This document shows, piece by piece, positions 31,117 to 40,304 of a DNA stretch of 64,000 nt. Position numbers and translations under genes: made by a program. Under the pieces are notes generated by a model. It made no database searches and was not told the origin of the DNA. It saw only the letters and a list, made by a program, of their open reading frames with translations. The stretch is from contig OY970347.1 of assembly GCA_963717635.1 (NCBI GenBank), forward strand, positions 1,984,001 through 2,048,000, read 5' to 3'. Source of the stretch: JALZKA01 sp963717635 (GTDB taxonomy: Bacteria; Actinomycetota; Thermoleophilia; Solirubrobacterales; 70-9). The stretch's first letter is position 1. Each line of letters starts with the position of its first letter.

Positions 31117-32179
31117 CCGCAGGCTCGGCCATCTCGCGTCGGTAGTCGCGGACCTCGCGGATCACGATCTGCAGCGAGGCCGCGGTGGGAATCGCGAGCA
31201 GCGCGCCCGGGACGCCGAACAGGGTCGACCCGAACAGCACCGCAACCAGGATCACGAGCGGTTCCACCGCGACCGCCCGCCGCTGGATCTGCGGCTGGAT
31301 CACGTAGTTCTCGATCTGCTGGTAGGCGATCGCGTAGATGATCCAGACGATCAACCCGACCGGGAAGTTCACGAACAACATCACGATCCCGACGAAGAAC
31401 GCGGCGATCGTGGCACCGACCACCGGGACCAGGTCGCCGAAGGCGATCACCAGCGCCAGGGCACCGGCGAACGGCGCCCCGAGGATGCTGAGCACGATGA
31501 AGGCGAACGTGCCGGCCAGGGTCGCCTGGATCAGGGCCCCGCCGACGTAGCTGCCGATCGCATTCCCGATCGAGTCGAAGGCCCGGCGCATGCGCTCGCG
31601 GTGCTGAGCGTCCTGCGACCTGATGAAGCCGTCGAGATACCGGCTGCCGCTCGAGACCATGAAGATCGAGAGGATCAGGATCGTGACCGCCGCGAAGATC
31701 GAGTTCACGAGCCCGACGCCGATGTCACTGAGGATGTTTGCGGCGTCGCCGATCTTGCCCGGCAGCTTCGCCGCCTCGTCCTCGAGCTTGGGCACGATGT
31801 CGTAGTCGTCGTTCAGGTTGCTCAGCGTCTCGTTGTCGTTGACGAAGTCCTCGAGGTCGGTGACATAGCCCGGGACGTCTCGGGCCAGTTCCTCGGCCTG
31901 GCCGACGAGCGGCGGGATCAGAAGCGCGGCCAGCACGATCGGAATCGCCACCAGCGTCGCGTAGACGGCGGCGATCGCGAGCCCGCGGGGCATGCGGCGG
32001 CTGAGGAGCCTGACCGGCCCGGAAACGGCGATCGCGATGAATCCGGCGATGACGAGCCAGGCGATCGGCTTGCGCAGGAGATAGGCGACATAAACCGCCA
32101 GCGCAACGGCGAGGACGATCAAGGTCGTGCGCAAGACCGAGCGCGAGTCGAAGTCGAGCTGGCGTATCGCGGCCATCAT
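31097..32179 (-). CDS. AI-2E/YdiK-family permease
   Basis: This 360-residue membrane protein matches the AI-2E transporter family. An N-terminal helix pair (TTLIVLAVALAVYVAYLL, IAWLVIAGFIAIAVSGP) precedes a long soluble segment (about 100-170), and a C-terminal block includes NFPVGLIVWIIYAIAYQQIENYVIQPQIQRRAVAVEPLVILVAVLFG. Family members act as exporters or Na+/H+ antiporters, and the AI-2 assignment is often wrong. The gene overlaps the convergent SDR by 20 bases. Confidence 0.88.
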   Translation of the reverse strand: MMAAIRQLDFDSRSVLRTTLIVLAVALAVYVAYLLRKPIAWLVIAGFIAIAVSGPVRLLSRRMPRGLAIAAVYATLVAIPIVLAALLIPPLVGQAEELARDVPGYVTDLEDFVNDNETLSNLNDDYDIVPKLEDEAAKLPGKIGDAANILSDIGVGLVNSIFAAVTILILSIFMVSSGSRYLDGFIRSQDAQHRERMRRAFDSIGNAIGSYVGGALIQATLAGTFAFIVLSILGAPFAGALALVIAFGDLVPVVGATIAAFFVGIVMLFVNFPVGLIVWIIYAIAYQQIENYVIQPQIQRRAVAVEPLVILVAVLFGSTLFGVPGALLAIPTAASLQIVIREVRDYRREMAEPAASPDPA

Positions 32180-32240
32180 CAGCGTGGCTATTCCACGCCG
32201 AGTGCAGCTTTCCTAGCCCTGGGAGGCGTTTACCGCTGGG

Positions 32241-32891
32241 CTAGATTGCGGCGCGCGCGGCCCAGACCATCCGGCCGAGCTTCGCGGCCAGCGATGCGGG
32301 CGTCCAGTGGTCGGGGTCGCGCAGCAGCGTGCGGGCGCCGACCTGGGCAACGCCCACGATCGTCTGCCCGAGGAGCTGCGCAACGGCCTCGGCCTCCTCG
32401 CCCTCGAGCCCGGAGCTGTCGTCGACCCAGCGGCGGGTGATCGTCGCCGCCAGTGCCGCCTGGCGCTCGAGCCCCCGCGCGATCCGCGCCGCGACGACCT
32501 CGTTGCCGCCGCCCTCGCCGAGGAAGACGACGCGGTAGATGTCGGGTGACTGGGCGACCGCGGTCAGAAACGCCTCGAAGCCGCGGACCAGGGCGCCCTC
32601 GGGGTCGGCGGCGCCGCCCGAGGTCCGCAGCGCGGCCTCGGTCTCTGCCAGGACGCGCTCCTCCTCGCGGTCGAGCATCGCGGTGAACAGCTCGTCCTTC
32701 GAGGCGAAGCAGTCGTAGACGACCGGCTTCGAGACCCCGGCGGCCGCGGCGATCGCGTCCATCGAGGTGCCGTCGAATCCGTTCGCCAAAAACAGGTCGT
32801 GGGCGGCGTCCAGCACCAGCGGACGGCGGCGCTCGGGGCCGAGATGCGCGGCGCGCTTGCGGCGGGGAGATGCAGTCTCGAGCGCGGCCAT
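32241..32891 (-). CDS. TetR-family regulator
   Basis: This 216-residue repressor has a TetR_N domain at about residues 25-70 (LFLANGFDGTSMDAIAAAAGVSKPVVYDCFASKDELF) and an all-helical C-terminal domain. Two palindromes sit between it and the divergent acyl-CoA dehydrogenase gene, one abutting its own ATG, so it probably represses both. An acyl-CoA or fatty acid effector would make sense and is inferred. Confidence 0.88.
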   Translation of the reverse strand: MAALETASPRRKRAAHLGPERRRPLVLDAAHDLFLANGFDGTSMDAIAAAAGVSKPVVYDCFASKDELFTAMLDREEERVLAETEAALRTSGGAADPEGALVRGFEAFLTAVAQSPDIYRVVFLGEGGGNEVVAARIARGLERQAALAATITRRWVDDSSGLEGEEAEAVAQLLGQTIVGVAQVGARTLLRDPDHWTPASLAAKLGRMVWAARAAI

Positions 32892-32893
32892 TC

Positions 32894-32926
32894 CTACTTA
32901 TGGTAGCATTTTCCTACTGATAGTAG
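32894..32926. promoter_or_regulatory. Paired TetR operators between TetR and acyl-CoA dehydrogenase
   Basis: CTAC-TTATG-GTAG (32894-32906) and CTACT-GAT-AGTAG (32914-32926) are palindromes 20 bases apart, two helical turns, each preceded by TTC. This AT-rich island lies in the whole divergent gap. Confidence 0.7.
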
Positions 32927-32952
32927 AAACCTTGAATGGAGCTGATCTCTAG

Positions 32953-34230
32953 ATGACGACCGCTACCGCCCCCGCCGACGCCTCCCAGGTCGAGGCCGCA
33001 ATCGCCTCCGACGACGCCCCGCCCTTCACGCTCGAGCTCTCGCAGGACCAGAAGGACATCCGCGACTGGGTCCACGGCTTCGCCGAGAACGTCGTCCGCC
33101 CCGCCGCCCACGAATGGGACGAGCGCGAGGAGACTCCCTGGCCGATCATCCAGGAGGCCGCCAAGATCGGCCTCTATGGCTTCGAGGGCATGGCGCAGTT
33201 CTTCGCCGACCCCAGCGGCCTGACCCTGCCGATCGTCAACGAGGAGCTGTTCTGGGGCGACGCCGGGATCGGCCTCTCGATCCAGGGCACCGGCCTCGCG
33301 GTCGCCGCGATTTTCGGCCAGGGCACACCGGAGCAGATGGGCGAGTGGGTCCCGCAGTGCTACGGCAGTGTCGAGGAGCCCAAGGTCGCCGCGTTCTGCG
33401 CGTCCGAGCCCGACGCCGGCTCCGACGTCTCGGCTCTGCGCACCACCGCCAAGTACGACGACGCCAAGGACGAGTGGGTCCTTAACGGCCAGAAGGCGTG
33501 GGCCACCAACGGCGGCATCGCCGACGTCCACGTCGTGATCGCCTCGGTCGACCGCGAGCTCGGCTCGCGCGGCCACGCCGCGTTCGTGATCCCGCCCGGC
33601 ACGAAGGGCTGCGAGCAGGGCGCCAAGGTCAAAAAGCACGGCCTGCGCGCCTCGCATACGGCCGACGTCCACCTCGACGACTGTCGCGTCCCGGGCTCCT
33701 GCCTGCTGGGCGGCAAGGACAAGCTCGACGAACGCCTCGCCCGCGTCCGCGAGGGCAAGAAGGGCAAGTCGCAGGCCGCTATGCAGACCTTCGAGGCGAC
33801 CCGGCCGATCGTCGGCGCCCAGGCCGTGGGCGTCGCCCGCGGCGCCTACGAGGTCGCGCTCGACTACGCCAAGGAGCGCGAGCAGTTCGGCCGCCCGATC
33901 ATCGAGAACCAGGCGATCGCCTTCACCCTGGCGAACATGAAGCTCGAGATCGACGCCTCGCGGCTGCTGGTCTGGCGCGCCGCCTGGATGGGCAAGACCG
34001 GCCAGGTGTTCGAGAACGCCGAGGGCTCGATGTCGAAGCTCAAGGCCGGCGAGGTCGCCGTCTGGGTGACCGAGCGGGCGATGCAGATTCTCGGCGGCAA
34101 CGGCTACACCCGCGAGTTCCCGGTCGAGCGGATGCACCGCGACGCGAAGATCTACGACATCTTCGAGGGCACCTCGGAGATCCAGCGCCTCGTTATCGCC
34201 CGTGCGATCTCGGGCCTGAAGATCCAGTAG
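32953..34230 (+). CDS. Acyl-CoA dehydrogenase
   Basis: This 425-residue flavoenzyme oxidises acyl-CoA to 2-enoyl-CoA. Marks are AFCASEPDAGSDVSAL (FAD and substrate binding), WATNGGIADVHVV, REQFGRPIIENQAIAFTLANM and the C-terminal catalytic Glu in YDIFEGTSEIQRLV. The TetR-controlled divergent promoter suggests induction by an acyl compound. An insert (GGKDKLDERLARVREGKKGKSQA) lengthens the middle loop compared with short-chain enzymes. Confidence 0.93.
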   Translation: MTTATAPADASQVEAAIASDDAPPFTLELSQDQKDIRDWVHGFAENVVRPAAHEWDEREETPWPIIQEAAKIGLYGFEGMAQFFADPSGLTLPIVNEELFWGDAGIGLSIQGTGLAVAAIFGQGTPEQMGEWVPQCYGSVEEPKVAAFCASEPDAGSDVSALRTTAKYDDAKDEWVLNGQKAWATNGGIADVHVVIASVDRELGSRGHAAFVIPPGTKGCEQGAKVKKHGLRASHTADVHLDDCRVPGSCLLGGKDKLDERLARVREGKKGKSQAAMQTFEATRPIVGAQAVGVARGAYEVALDYAKEREQFGRPIIENQAIAFTLANMKLEIDASRLLVWRAAWMGKTGQVFENAEGSMSKLKAGEVAVWVTERAMQILGGNGYTREFPVERMHRDAKIYDIFEGTSEIQRLVIARAISGLKIQ

Positions 34231-34245
34231 CGCTTCCGGCGCCGA

Positions 34246-35160
34246 TCACTTCTTGCAGATAGCCCAGACCTTCAGGGTTCCGCCGCTGTTGGAGCCCGCT
34301 TCGCCGATCCAGCCTCGCTTGGGCAGCTGGCCCGGGTCGCCCGCCGGCTGCGGCGACGAGACCGTGAGCCAACCGTTGGCCGGTGCGGACACCTGGGCAC
34401 CGCCACCGGAGACCGCGCGCCGGGACGGGCAGTTCACGACCTTGTGTGCGCTCTGCGAGTTGCCGTCAGGGATCTCAACCTCCCGGCGCCTGTAGGAGTA
34501 CTTGCGCTTTTGCTTCGAGCAGATCGCGTACACGACCAGGCTGTGCTGGACGTCGTCGTAGTTGTGCGCGGCGGCAAACCAGCCCCGGGGCTTCCGCGCC
34601 GAGGGCCGGTGGGGGCGTGACCCGACGGGCTCCATGTTGTCTGGGTCGCCGTCGGTCAGGACGCCGCCGCCCGTCACCGCGGTGCCCCGCGGGCACTTCT
34701 TGGTGACGCTCCTGGTTTGGTCCGCGGGAACAAGGATGGCCTTGGACCGGTAGCGGAGCTTGCCCGGACGCTTCGAGCAGATCGCATAGGAGAGCATCAC
34801 CGTGTTGGTGCCAGTAATGCCCTCAGAGAGCCAGCCCCCGTCGGGCTTGATGCTCGGGTCGCCGGCGGGCTGTGGGGTGGAGTTCGTGAGCACCGCGCTT
34901 GTGGCGTCGTCGATGAAGGTGCCGCCACCGGTGACGGCGGTCCCGTCCGGGCAGTTCGCCACGACGAGGTCGCCGGCCGGCGTGATCGTCCCTTGCTCGG
35001 ACACGTACTTGAGGCCGTGCGACTGTCCGAGCACTGCGCGCGCGCGAACTCGGTCATCGGAATCCGTGGCCCCGAGCGCGAGCGCTCCGGTGGCGAGCCC
35101 GATCGCACCGGCCGCGAACAGCACGGGAACCGAGCGGCTCCCGAAACCCGTCCTCGTCAT
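34246..35160 (-). CDS. Secreted three-repeat Cys protein, copy B
   Basis: This 304-residue exported protein has a signal segment (VPVLFAAGAIGLATGALALGATDSDD) and three repeats. Each repeat contains a C-P-x-G/R-x-A-V-x-G-G-G unit (NCPDGTAVTGGG, KCPRGTAVTGGG, NCPSRRAVSGGG) and ends at a second Cys (YAICSK or WAICKK), probably a disulfide. GGGAGGATCAGG before the ATG at 35160 favours that start over an overlapping GTG at 35181. It is a tandem duplicate of the next gene upstream. The function is unknown, probably surface or extracellular. Confidence 0.72.
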   Translation of the reverse strand: MTRTGFGSRSVPVLFAAGAIGLATGALALGATDSDDRVRARAVLGQSHGLKYVSEQGTITPAGDLVVANCPDGTAVTGGGTFIDDATSAVLTNSTPQPAGDPSIKPDGGWLSEGITGTNTVMLSYAICSKRPGKLRYRSKAILVPADQTRSVTKKCPRGTAVTGGGVLTDGDPDNMEPVGSRPHRPSARKPRGWFAAAHNYDDVQHSLVVYAICSKQKRKYSYRRREVEIPDGNSQSAHKVVNCPSRRAVSGGGAQVSAPANGWLTVSSPQPAGDPGQLPKRGWIGEAGSNSGGTLKVWAICKK

Positions 35161-35177
35161 CCTGATCCTCCCAATCC

Positions 35178-36110
35178 TCACCTCTTGCAGATGGCCCAGA
35201 CCTTCAGGGTTCCGGGGCCGGTGGCGGAGGACCCCTCGCCGATCCAGCCTCGCTTGGGGAGCTGCTCCGGGTCGCCCGCGGGCTGTGGCGATGAGACCGT
35301 GAGCGAACCCCCGGTGCCGGGTGCGGACACCTGGGCCCCGCCACCGGACACTGCGCGGCGGGACGGGCAGTTCACGACCTTGTGTGCGGCGGTGGGGGGA
35401 AAGCCGGGCTCGTCCGGGATCTCGACCTGCCGGCGCTTGTAGGAGTACTTGCGCTTCTGCTTCGAGCAGATCGCGTACACGACCAGGCTGTGCTGCTGCG
35501 CACCGTCGTAGTTGTGCGCGGCGGCAAACCAGCCCCGGGGCTTCCGCGCCGAGGGCCGGTGGGGACGGGAGGCAACGGGCGTCATCTCACCGAGACCGCT
35601 GTCGGTCAGGACTCCGCCGCCCGTCACCGCGGTGCCCCGCGGGCACTTCTTGGTGACGCTCCTGGTTTGGTCCGCTGGAACAAGGATGGCCTTGGACCTG
35701 TACCGGAGTTTGCCCGGACGGTTCGAGCAGATCGCATAGGAGAGCATCAAGTCCTCAGGGAAGGCATTGCCCTCCGAAAGCCAGCCCTCGTCGGGCTTTA
35801 TGGCCGGGTCTCCGGCCGGCTGTGGGGTGGAGTTCGTGATCTCGGACGAGTCTGCGTCCTCCAGAAACGTGCCGCCACCGGTGACGGCGGTCCTGCCCGG
35901 GCAGTTCACCACGAGGACGGCATCGGCCTGCGTGATCGTCTTCTGATCGGAGACGTACTTGAGGCCGTGCGACTGCCCGAGCAACGCGGGTGCGCGTGCC
36001 CGGTCGTCGGAATCCGTCGCCCCGAGCGCGATCGCTCCCGTGACGAGCCCGATCGAACCGACGGCGAGTTGCACCCGCAGCGAGCGCCGCGCGAGGCGAG
36101 ACCTGAACAT
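35178..36110 (-). CDS. Secreted three-repeat Cys protein, copy A
   Basis: This 310-residue protein is the paralogue of the following gene, with the same signal segment, the same three CPxG(T/R)AVxGGG repeats and identical stretches such as SYAICSNRPGKLRYRSKAIL and YAICSKQKRKYSYKRRQVEIPD. Differences cluster in loops. The ATG at 36110 is chosen over a TTG at 36119. The stop is 17 bases before the second copy's start, so one transcript is expected. Recent tandem duplication is evident from long DNA identity. Confidence 0.72.
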   Translation of the reverse strand: MFRSRLARRSLRVQLAVGSIGLVTGAIALGATDSDDRARAPALLGQSHGLKYVSDQKTITQADAVLVVNCPGRTAVTGGGTFLEDADSSEITNSTPQPAGDPAIKPDEGWLSEGNAFPEDLMLSYAICSNRPGKLRYRSKAILVPADQTRSVTKKCPRGTAVTGGGVLTDSGLGEMTPVASRPHRPSARKPRGWFAAAHNYDGAQQHSLVVYAICSKQKRKYSYKRRQVEIPDEPGFPPTAAHKVVNCPSRRAVSGGGAQVSAPGTGGSLTVSSPQPAGDPEQLPKRGWIGEGSSATGPGTLKVWAICKR

Positions 36111-36233
36111 CGTTTCCAACCCCCTTCGAAACGTCCCCTCCCGGACCGGAGGGTGATCGGACCATACCCCTCAACTGGCTGGATTGCAACCAGTGCGCGC
36201 GATCCGCTCGTTAGGGAATTCTGCGGCCCCGCG
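36111..36233. other. Intergenic gap without a gene
   Basis: This region separates the duplicated secreted genes from two gene remnants. It has an imperfect dyad, CTGGCTG (36175-36181) and CAACCAG (36187-36193), and nothing else recognisable. Confidence 0.5.
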
Positions 36234-36360
36234 TCAGGGGTTGCGGATGACGACAACCTTGCCGCGCCGGTCCCCGCTGGGATAGGCAGTCACGGCCACA
36301 TCGCGCCCGCCGCCGTCGAAGCGGACGCTCGTGACGCTGCTCGCGTTGCCCGCCACAGGC
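36234..36360 (-). pseudogene. C-terminal remnant of an unidentified gene
   Basis: The frame ending at TGA 36234-36236 reads NASSVTSVRFDGGGRDVAVTA and then YPSGDRRGKVVVIRNP, a plausible beta-rich protein C-terminus. Upstream of about 36360 the frame turns into antisense of the adjacent glutathione transferase remnant, so the 5' part is missing. It could instead be a chance frame, but codon use looks real. Confidence 0.4.
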
Positions 36361-36619
36361 AATGCTCGCCTCCTTGCCGGGCATGCTTGACCACGTCGAC
36401 GAGTTGATCGCCGAAGGCGTGATCGGCGGCGCCGAGCCGAATGCGGCGGACTTCCAGCTGCTGACGACGGTCCGGATGCTCCTGACCATGGACGACCTGC
36501 GTCCGTTCGTGGCCGGCCGCCCGTGTGAGCCGCTCGCGCGCGAGCTCTGGCCCAACCCGGTCGAACCGGTCCCCGGCGCACTTCCGGCTGAGTGGCTTCA
36601 ATCCTCGCTGGCGGGCTGA
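36361..36619 (+). pseudogene. C-terminal remnant of a glutathione S-transferase
   Basis: The frame encodes LASLPGMLDHVDELIAEGVIGGAEPNAADFQLLTTVRMLLTMDDL and a terminal ALPAEWL, which match the C-terminal helical domain of bacterial GST-like proteins. The thioredoxin-like N-terminal half (about 120 residues) is absent, and no promoter or start context is evident. The remnant begins where the minus-strand remnant begins, suggesting one deletion removed the 5' halves of two divergent genes. The 3' end overlaps the nitrilase gene by 22 bases. Confidence 0.65.
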
Positions 36620-37536
36620 TCGGCGACCGTCTGGTCGGCGGGCGCCGCGAGGACGTCCTCGCGGCTGTAGTGCCCGACGACGTCGAACCAGCGCTTCGCC
36701 TTCAAGCCGGCGCCGAGGTCGCAATCGGCGACGATGATCCCCTCCTCGTCGTAGAGCGGCCCGGCGATCACCTCGCCGCCCTTGGGCTCGCAGATCGCTG
36801 CCCCGCCGCGCCCGAACACGTCCTTGCCCTCGGGCAGCGGCGCGGGGAAGTCCGCCGGGAAGGCCGACGCGGGTATGTACTGCGGCGCCGAGACCACATA
36901 AGCGCCCGACTCGATCGCGATGTGCCGCATGGATGCCAGCCAGCCGTCCGAGTCGTCGGCGGTGGGCGCAACCCAGATCTGGGGCCCGCCGCGATAGACC
37001 GCGTAGCGGGCGAGCGGCATCCGGTTCTCCCAGCAGATCAGGCCGCCGACCCGCCCGGCCGGCGTGTCGACCACCGAGAGGTCATTGCCGCTGCCGACGC
37101 CGTGGAAGATGCGCTCGTGCATCGTCGGCATCAGCTTGCGGTGCTTCAGCAGCAGGCCGTCCGGGCCGAGCACGAGCAACGTGTTGTAGAGCGAGCCGGG
37201 GCGCTCGCTCTCGCGCTCGTTGACGCCGATCGCGCAGTGCACCTCCAGCTCGCGGCAGCGCTCGACAAGACGGTCGACCAGCGGCCCCGGCACGTCCACG
37301 GAGTTCTCCCAGAGGCGCTGCCACAGGTCATCCCAGCCGGAGAACGAGGCCGCGTCGTGCGCCCAGGCAGACCCGGGATAGAGCGGGATGAACGCCTCGG
37401 GGAGCACGGCGAGCTGCGCGCCCTGGCCGGCCGCGTCGCCGAGCAGCGTGCAGGCCTTGTCCACGGTCGCGTCCGCGTCGAGGATCACCGGCGTCGCCTG
37501 GATCGCCGCAACTCGGACCTGCTCGAAGCTCACCAT
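36598..37536 (-). CDS. Nitrilase/carbon-nitrogen hydrolase
   Basis: This 312-residue enzyme has the nitrilase triad Glu47 (VLPEAFIP), Lys134 (KHRKLMPT) and Cys168 (GGLICWENRMP), with a second-site Glu in HERIFHGVGSG. The tetramer-forming C-terminal segment is also present. The length and GGLICWENRMPL pattern fit true nitrilases that convert nitriles to acids. TATGCT ends 6 bases before the ATG. A metallopeptidase gene lies 50 bases upstream on the same strand. Confidence 0.9.
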   Translation of the reverse strand: MVSFEQVRVAAIQATPVILDADATVDKACTLLGDAAGQGAQLAVLPEAFIPLYPGSAWAHDAASFSGWDDLWQRLWENSVDVPGPLVDRLVERCRELEVHCAIGVNERESERPGSLYNTLLVLGPDGLLLKHRKLMPTMHERIFHGVGSGNDLSVVDTPAGRVGGLICWENRMPLARYAVYRGGPQIWVAPTADDSDGWLASMRHIAIESGAYVVSAPQYIPASAFPADFPAPLPEGKDVFGRGGAAICEPKGGEVIAGPLYDEEGIIVADCDLGAGLKAKRWFDVVGHYSREDVLAAPADQTVADQPASED

Positions 37537-37542
37537 CGGCGC

Positions 37543-37548
37543 AGCATA
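37543..37548 (-). promoter_or_regulatory. Leaderless -10 (TATGCT) of the nitrilase gene
   Basis: TATGCT on the minus strand ends 6 bases before the ATG at 37536. Confidence 0.45.
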
Positions 37549-37586
37549 AGCGCCGATTCGGGCCGGCGGCGCGCCCGCCTGGCGGG

Positions 37587-38742
37587 TCAGCCGGAGCGCG
37601 CCAGGTCGTCGGCCACGGCGTAGGCCAGCCGGGTCGCCTCGGCGACGGTGTCCCAGTGCAGGTTCTCCGGCACGTCGGAGGGAAGGTGGTAGTGGGTGAG
37701 ATAGTGGTAGTCGTTGACCGAGCTGATGCTGGCGGTCGGGTATCCGTTGCGGTGGGGGATCACCGCGTCGGTCGACGCGCGGGCGCGGAAGTCGCGCTCG
37801 AGCTTCAGGCCGTGGCGATCGGCCAGCGCGAACACGCGGTCGCGGAAGCCCGGTTCGAAGTGCTCCATCCAGACCGGCCCCTCGCCCTCGAGCAACACCA
37901 GGCGCGGCGAGCCGACCGTGTCCAGGTTGAGGAAGAAGGTGGACTCGGTCGCCAGCTCATCACGGTGCCTCGCCATGAAGCCGCGGATCCCGTCCTGGAG
38001 GGTCTCCTCGGCCCCGGCCGAGACCAGCCAGACGCGCACGCCGTCGAGCGGGCGCTCGCGAAGCATCTCGGCCAGCGCGACCAGACAGCCGACCGCGGAG
38101 AGGTTGTCGTTGGCGCCGGGAACCACCCGGCTGCGCCACATGTCGCCCAGGACGGCGACGCTCGCAGCGCCCAGCACGACGCCGGTCTTCGCCGCACCGC
38201 GCCGGCCGGTTAGCGCGGCCAGGATGCCGGCCGCCGGTCCGGCAAGCGCGCCCCACCACTGTGGCGGCTGAGTCTTGATTTTGGGGATCACCTGCGGGAA
38301 CTGCTCATGGAAGGCGGCGACCGCGGTCTGGTCGAACATGAAGCCGGTCTGCGCGGCGTCATGGTGCGCAACGGCCACCAGCGTCAGCGGCGCGTCGAGG
38401 ATCCCCGAGCCGCCCCACCACGTTGACCGTGCGCTGCTCGCGGCGGACCGCACGGCGCACGATCCGGGGGCCGTTCTGGATCTCGTCGACCAGGCCACCC
38501 AGCGCGACCGCCGAGAGGGCGCCACCGAGGGCGCGGCGCCCGGCGAGAGTCAGGGCGGCGCCGAGCGCGCCGAGCGCGCTCAGCCCGGTCGCCGTGGGCG
38601 GGAAGCTGCCCCAGCTCGGCTCGTCCTCGAGCGCAAGCTCATCGACCCCGGCGGCCCGCAGCCGCTCCGCGAGCCACTCCGCCGCCTCACGCTCGCCCGG
38701 CGAGCACGGCGGGCGCTCGATTGCGGCAAGGTGCTGGATCAC
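37587..38742 (-). pseudogene. M28-family metallopeptidase, frameshifted
   Basis: The first frame gives VIQHLAAIERPPCSPGEREA, two hydrophobic segments and RTVNVVGRLGDP, then turns to an Arg-rich artefact. One base removed near 38397 restores DAPLTLVAVAHHDAAQTGF, which carries the first zinc ligands (HHDA). Next come GANDNLSAVGCLVALAEML, GAEETLQDGIRGF and YHYLTHYHLPSD, the other M28 metal and catalytic residues. The corrected length is 384 residues. A GTG at 38742 after GGAGG is the likely start. It is a membrane-associated aminopeptidase-like protein. The break is either an error or a loss of function. Confidence 0.82.
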
Positions 38743-38830
38743 CTCGCGCAGCGTGGCCTCCGGTACGGCCGGGATCGGGCCGTTGTGTTGTCGGTCGCGG
38801 CGGGCAGGCGGAGCAGCATACCTGCGCGCG

Positions 38831-40288
38831 CTACGCCTCGAGCGGCTCCGCCCCGACCTGCACGTGCTCCAGCTCCGTGTGCGCCTTGCTGTCACGGCCG
38901 CGGATCAGGAACAGGGTCGCGATCACGCCCACCAGGCCGATCCCGGCGCCGACCGTGAACGCGTCGGCATAGCCCTTGGTCAGGACCTGCGGGTCGCCCT
39001 GGGCGGTGAGGTCGCCAATCGTCGAAAACGCGACCGAGGAGAGCACCGCCAGGCCCAGCGCGCCGCCGATCTGCTGCGACGTGTTGATCAGCCCGCTGGC
39101 CAGACCCGCCTCACGGTCGGCGACGCCGCTCATCGCGGCGATTGTCTGCGGCACGAACGCGAAGCCCAGGCCTACGGCGGCCAGGAGCGACGGGCCGAGG
39201 ACGTCGGCCAGGAAGCTGCCGTCGGCCGAGATCTGGCTGAACCAGAGCAGGCCGGCGGACACGAACAGCATCCCGAGCGCCAGGATCGGCTTGAACCCGA
39301 CCTTGGTGACGAGCACCGACGCGGCGCCCGCGGAGATGATGATCGACACCGCCAGCGGCAGATAGGCCAGTCCGGCCTCGATCGCGCTGAAGCCCAAGAC
39401 GTTCTGCATGTAGAGCGAGATGAAGAAGAACATCGAGAACAGGGACGCGCCGGTCAGCACCCCGACCACGTTCGCTCCGGTCAGGGTCCGGTTGCTGAAG
39501 ATCGAGAACGGCATCAGCGGCGCCGACGAGCGCAGCTCGATCGCCACGAACGCGGCCAGCAGGCCGCCGGCCAGCGCCAGGAGGCCGATCGTCTGCGATG
39601 AGCCCCAGCCGGCGTTCGGAGCCTCGACCAGCGCGTAGACCAGTACCGAGAGCCCCGCGGTCACGCTGAGCGCACCGGGGAAGTCGAAGGTGCGGCTCTC
39701 AGACTCAGAATGGCTCTCCAGGATCAGGCGCGGCGCGAGCAGCGCGGCACCGATGCCGATCGGGACGTTGACCCACAGCACCCACTCCCAGCCGGCGTAC
39801 TCGGTGAGGATGCCGCCGAGCAGGACCCCCGCGGCGCCGCCCGAGCCGGCGACGGCTCCCCAGACACCCAGCGCCTTGTTGCGCTCGGCGCCGTCAGAGA
39901 AGGTGGTCGTGATGATCGAGAGTGCGGCCGGTGAGAGCAGAGCGGCGCCCAGGCCCTGGACCGCGCGGGCCGCGATCAGGGTGCCCTCGGACTCGGCGAA
40001 GCCGCCGACCAGTGAGGCCAGCGCGAACAGGATCAGGCCGGCGATGAAGACCCGCCGGCGGCCCAGCAGGTCCGCGAGCCGGCCGCCCAGCAGCAGGAAG
40101 CCGCCGAAGGTGAGGACGTAGGCGCTGACCACCCACGAGAGGTTGTCCTGTGAGATCGCCAGCGACTCGCCGATCGTCGGCAGGGCGACGTTCGTGATCG
40201 AGGCGTCGAGGACGACGACGAACTGCGCGATGCACAGCAGCGCCAGCGCCAGCCATCGCTTGTCCTGGAATTCCTGCGGGTCCGTCAT
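38831..40288 (-). CDS. DHA2-type MFS drug exporter
   Basis: This 485-residue transporter has about 14 membrane segments and the MFS signature in GGRLADLLGRRRVF. The antiporter motif C-like ALGVWGAVAGSGGAAGVLLGG and the N-terminal LDASITNVALPTIGESL are typical of EmrB/QacA exporters. AAAGGA precedes the ATG at 40288. A longer TTG start at 40300 is less likely. It is divergent from a TetR gene with shared palindromes, the classic drug-efflux arrangement. Confidence 0.92.
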   Translation of the reverse strand: MTDPQEFQDKRWLALALLCIAQFVVVLDASITNVALPTIGESLAISQDNLSWVVSAYVLTFGGFLLLGGRLADLLGRRRVFIAGLILFALASLVGGFAESEGTLIAARAVQGLGAALLSPAALSIITTTFSDGAERNKALGVWGAVAGSGGAAGVLLGGILTEYAGWEWVLWVNVPIGIGAALLAPRLILESHSESESRTFDFPGALSVTAGLSVLVYALVEAPNAGWGSSQTIGLLALAGGLLAAFVAIELRSSAPLMPFSIFSNRTLTGANVVGVLTGASLFSMFFFISLYMQNVLGFSAIEAGLAYLPLAVSIIISAGAASVLVTKVGFKPILALGMLFVSAGLLWFSQISADGSFLADVLGPSLLAAVGLGFAFVPQTIAAMSGVADREAGLASGLINTSQQIGGALGLAVLSSVAFSTIGDLTAQGDPQVLTKGYADAFTVGAGIGLVGVIATLFLIRGRDSKAHTELEHVQVGAEPLEA

Positions 40289-40304
40289 GCGTCCTTTCAA
40301 AAAC

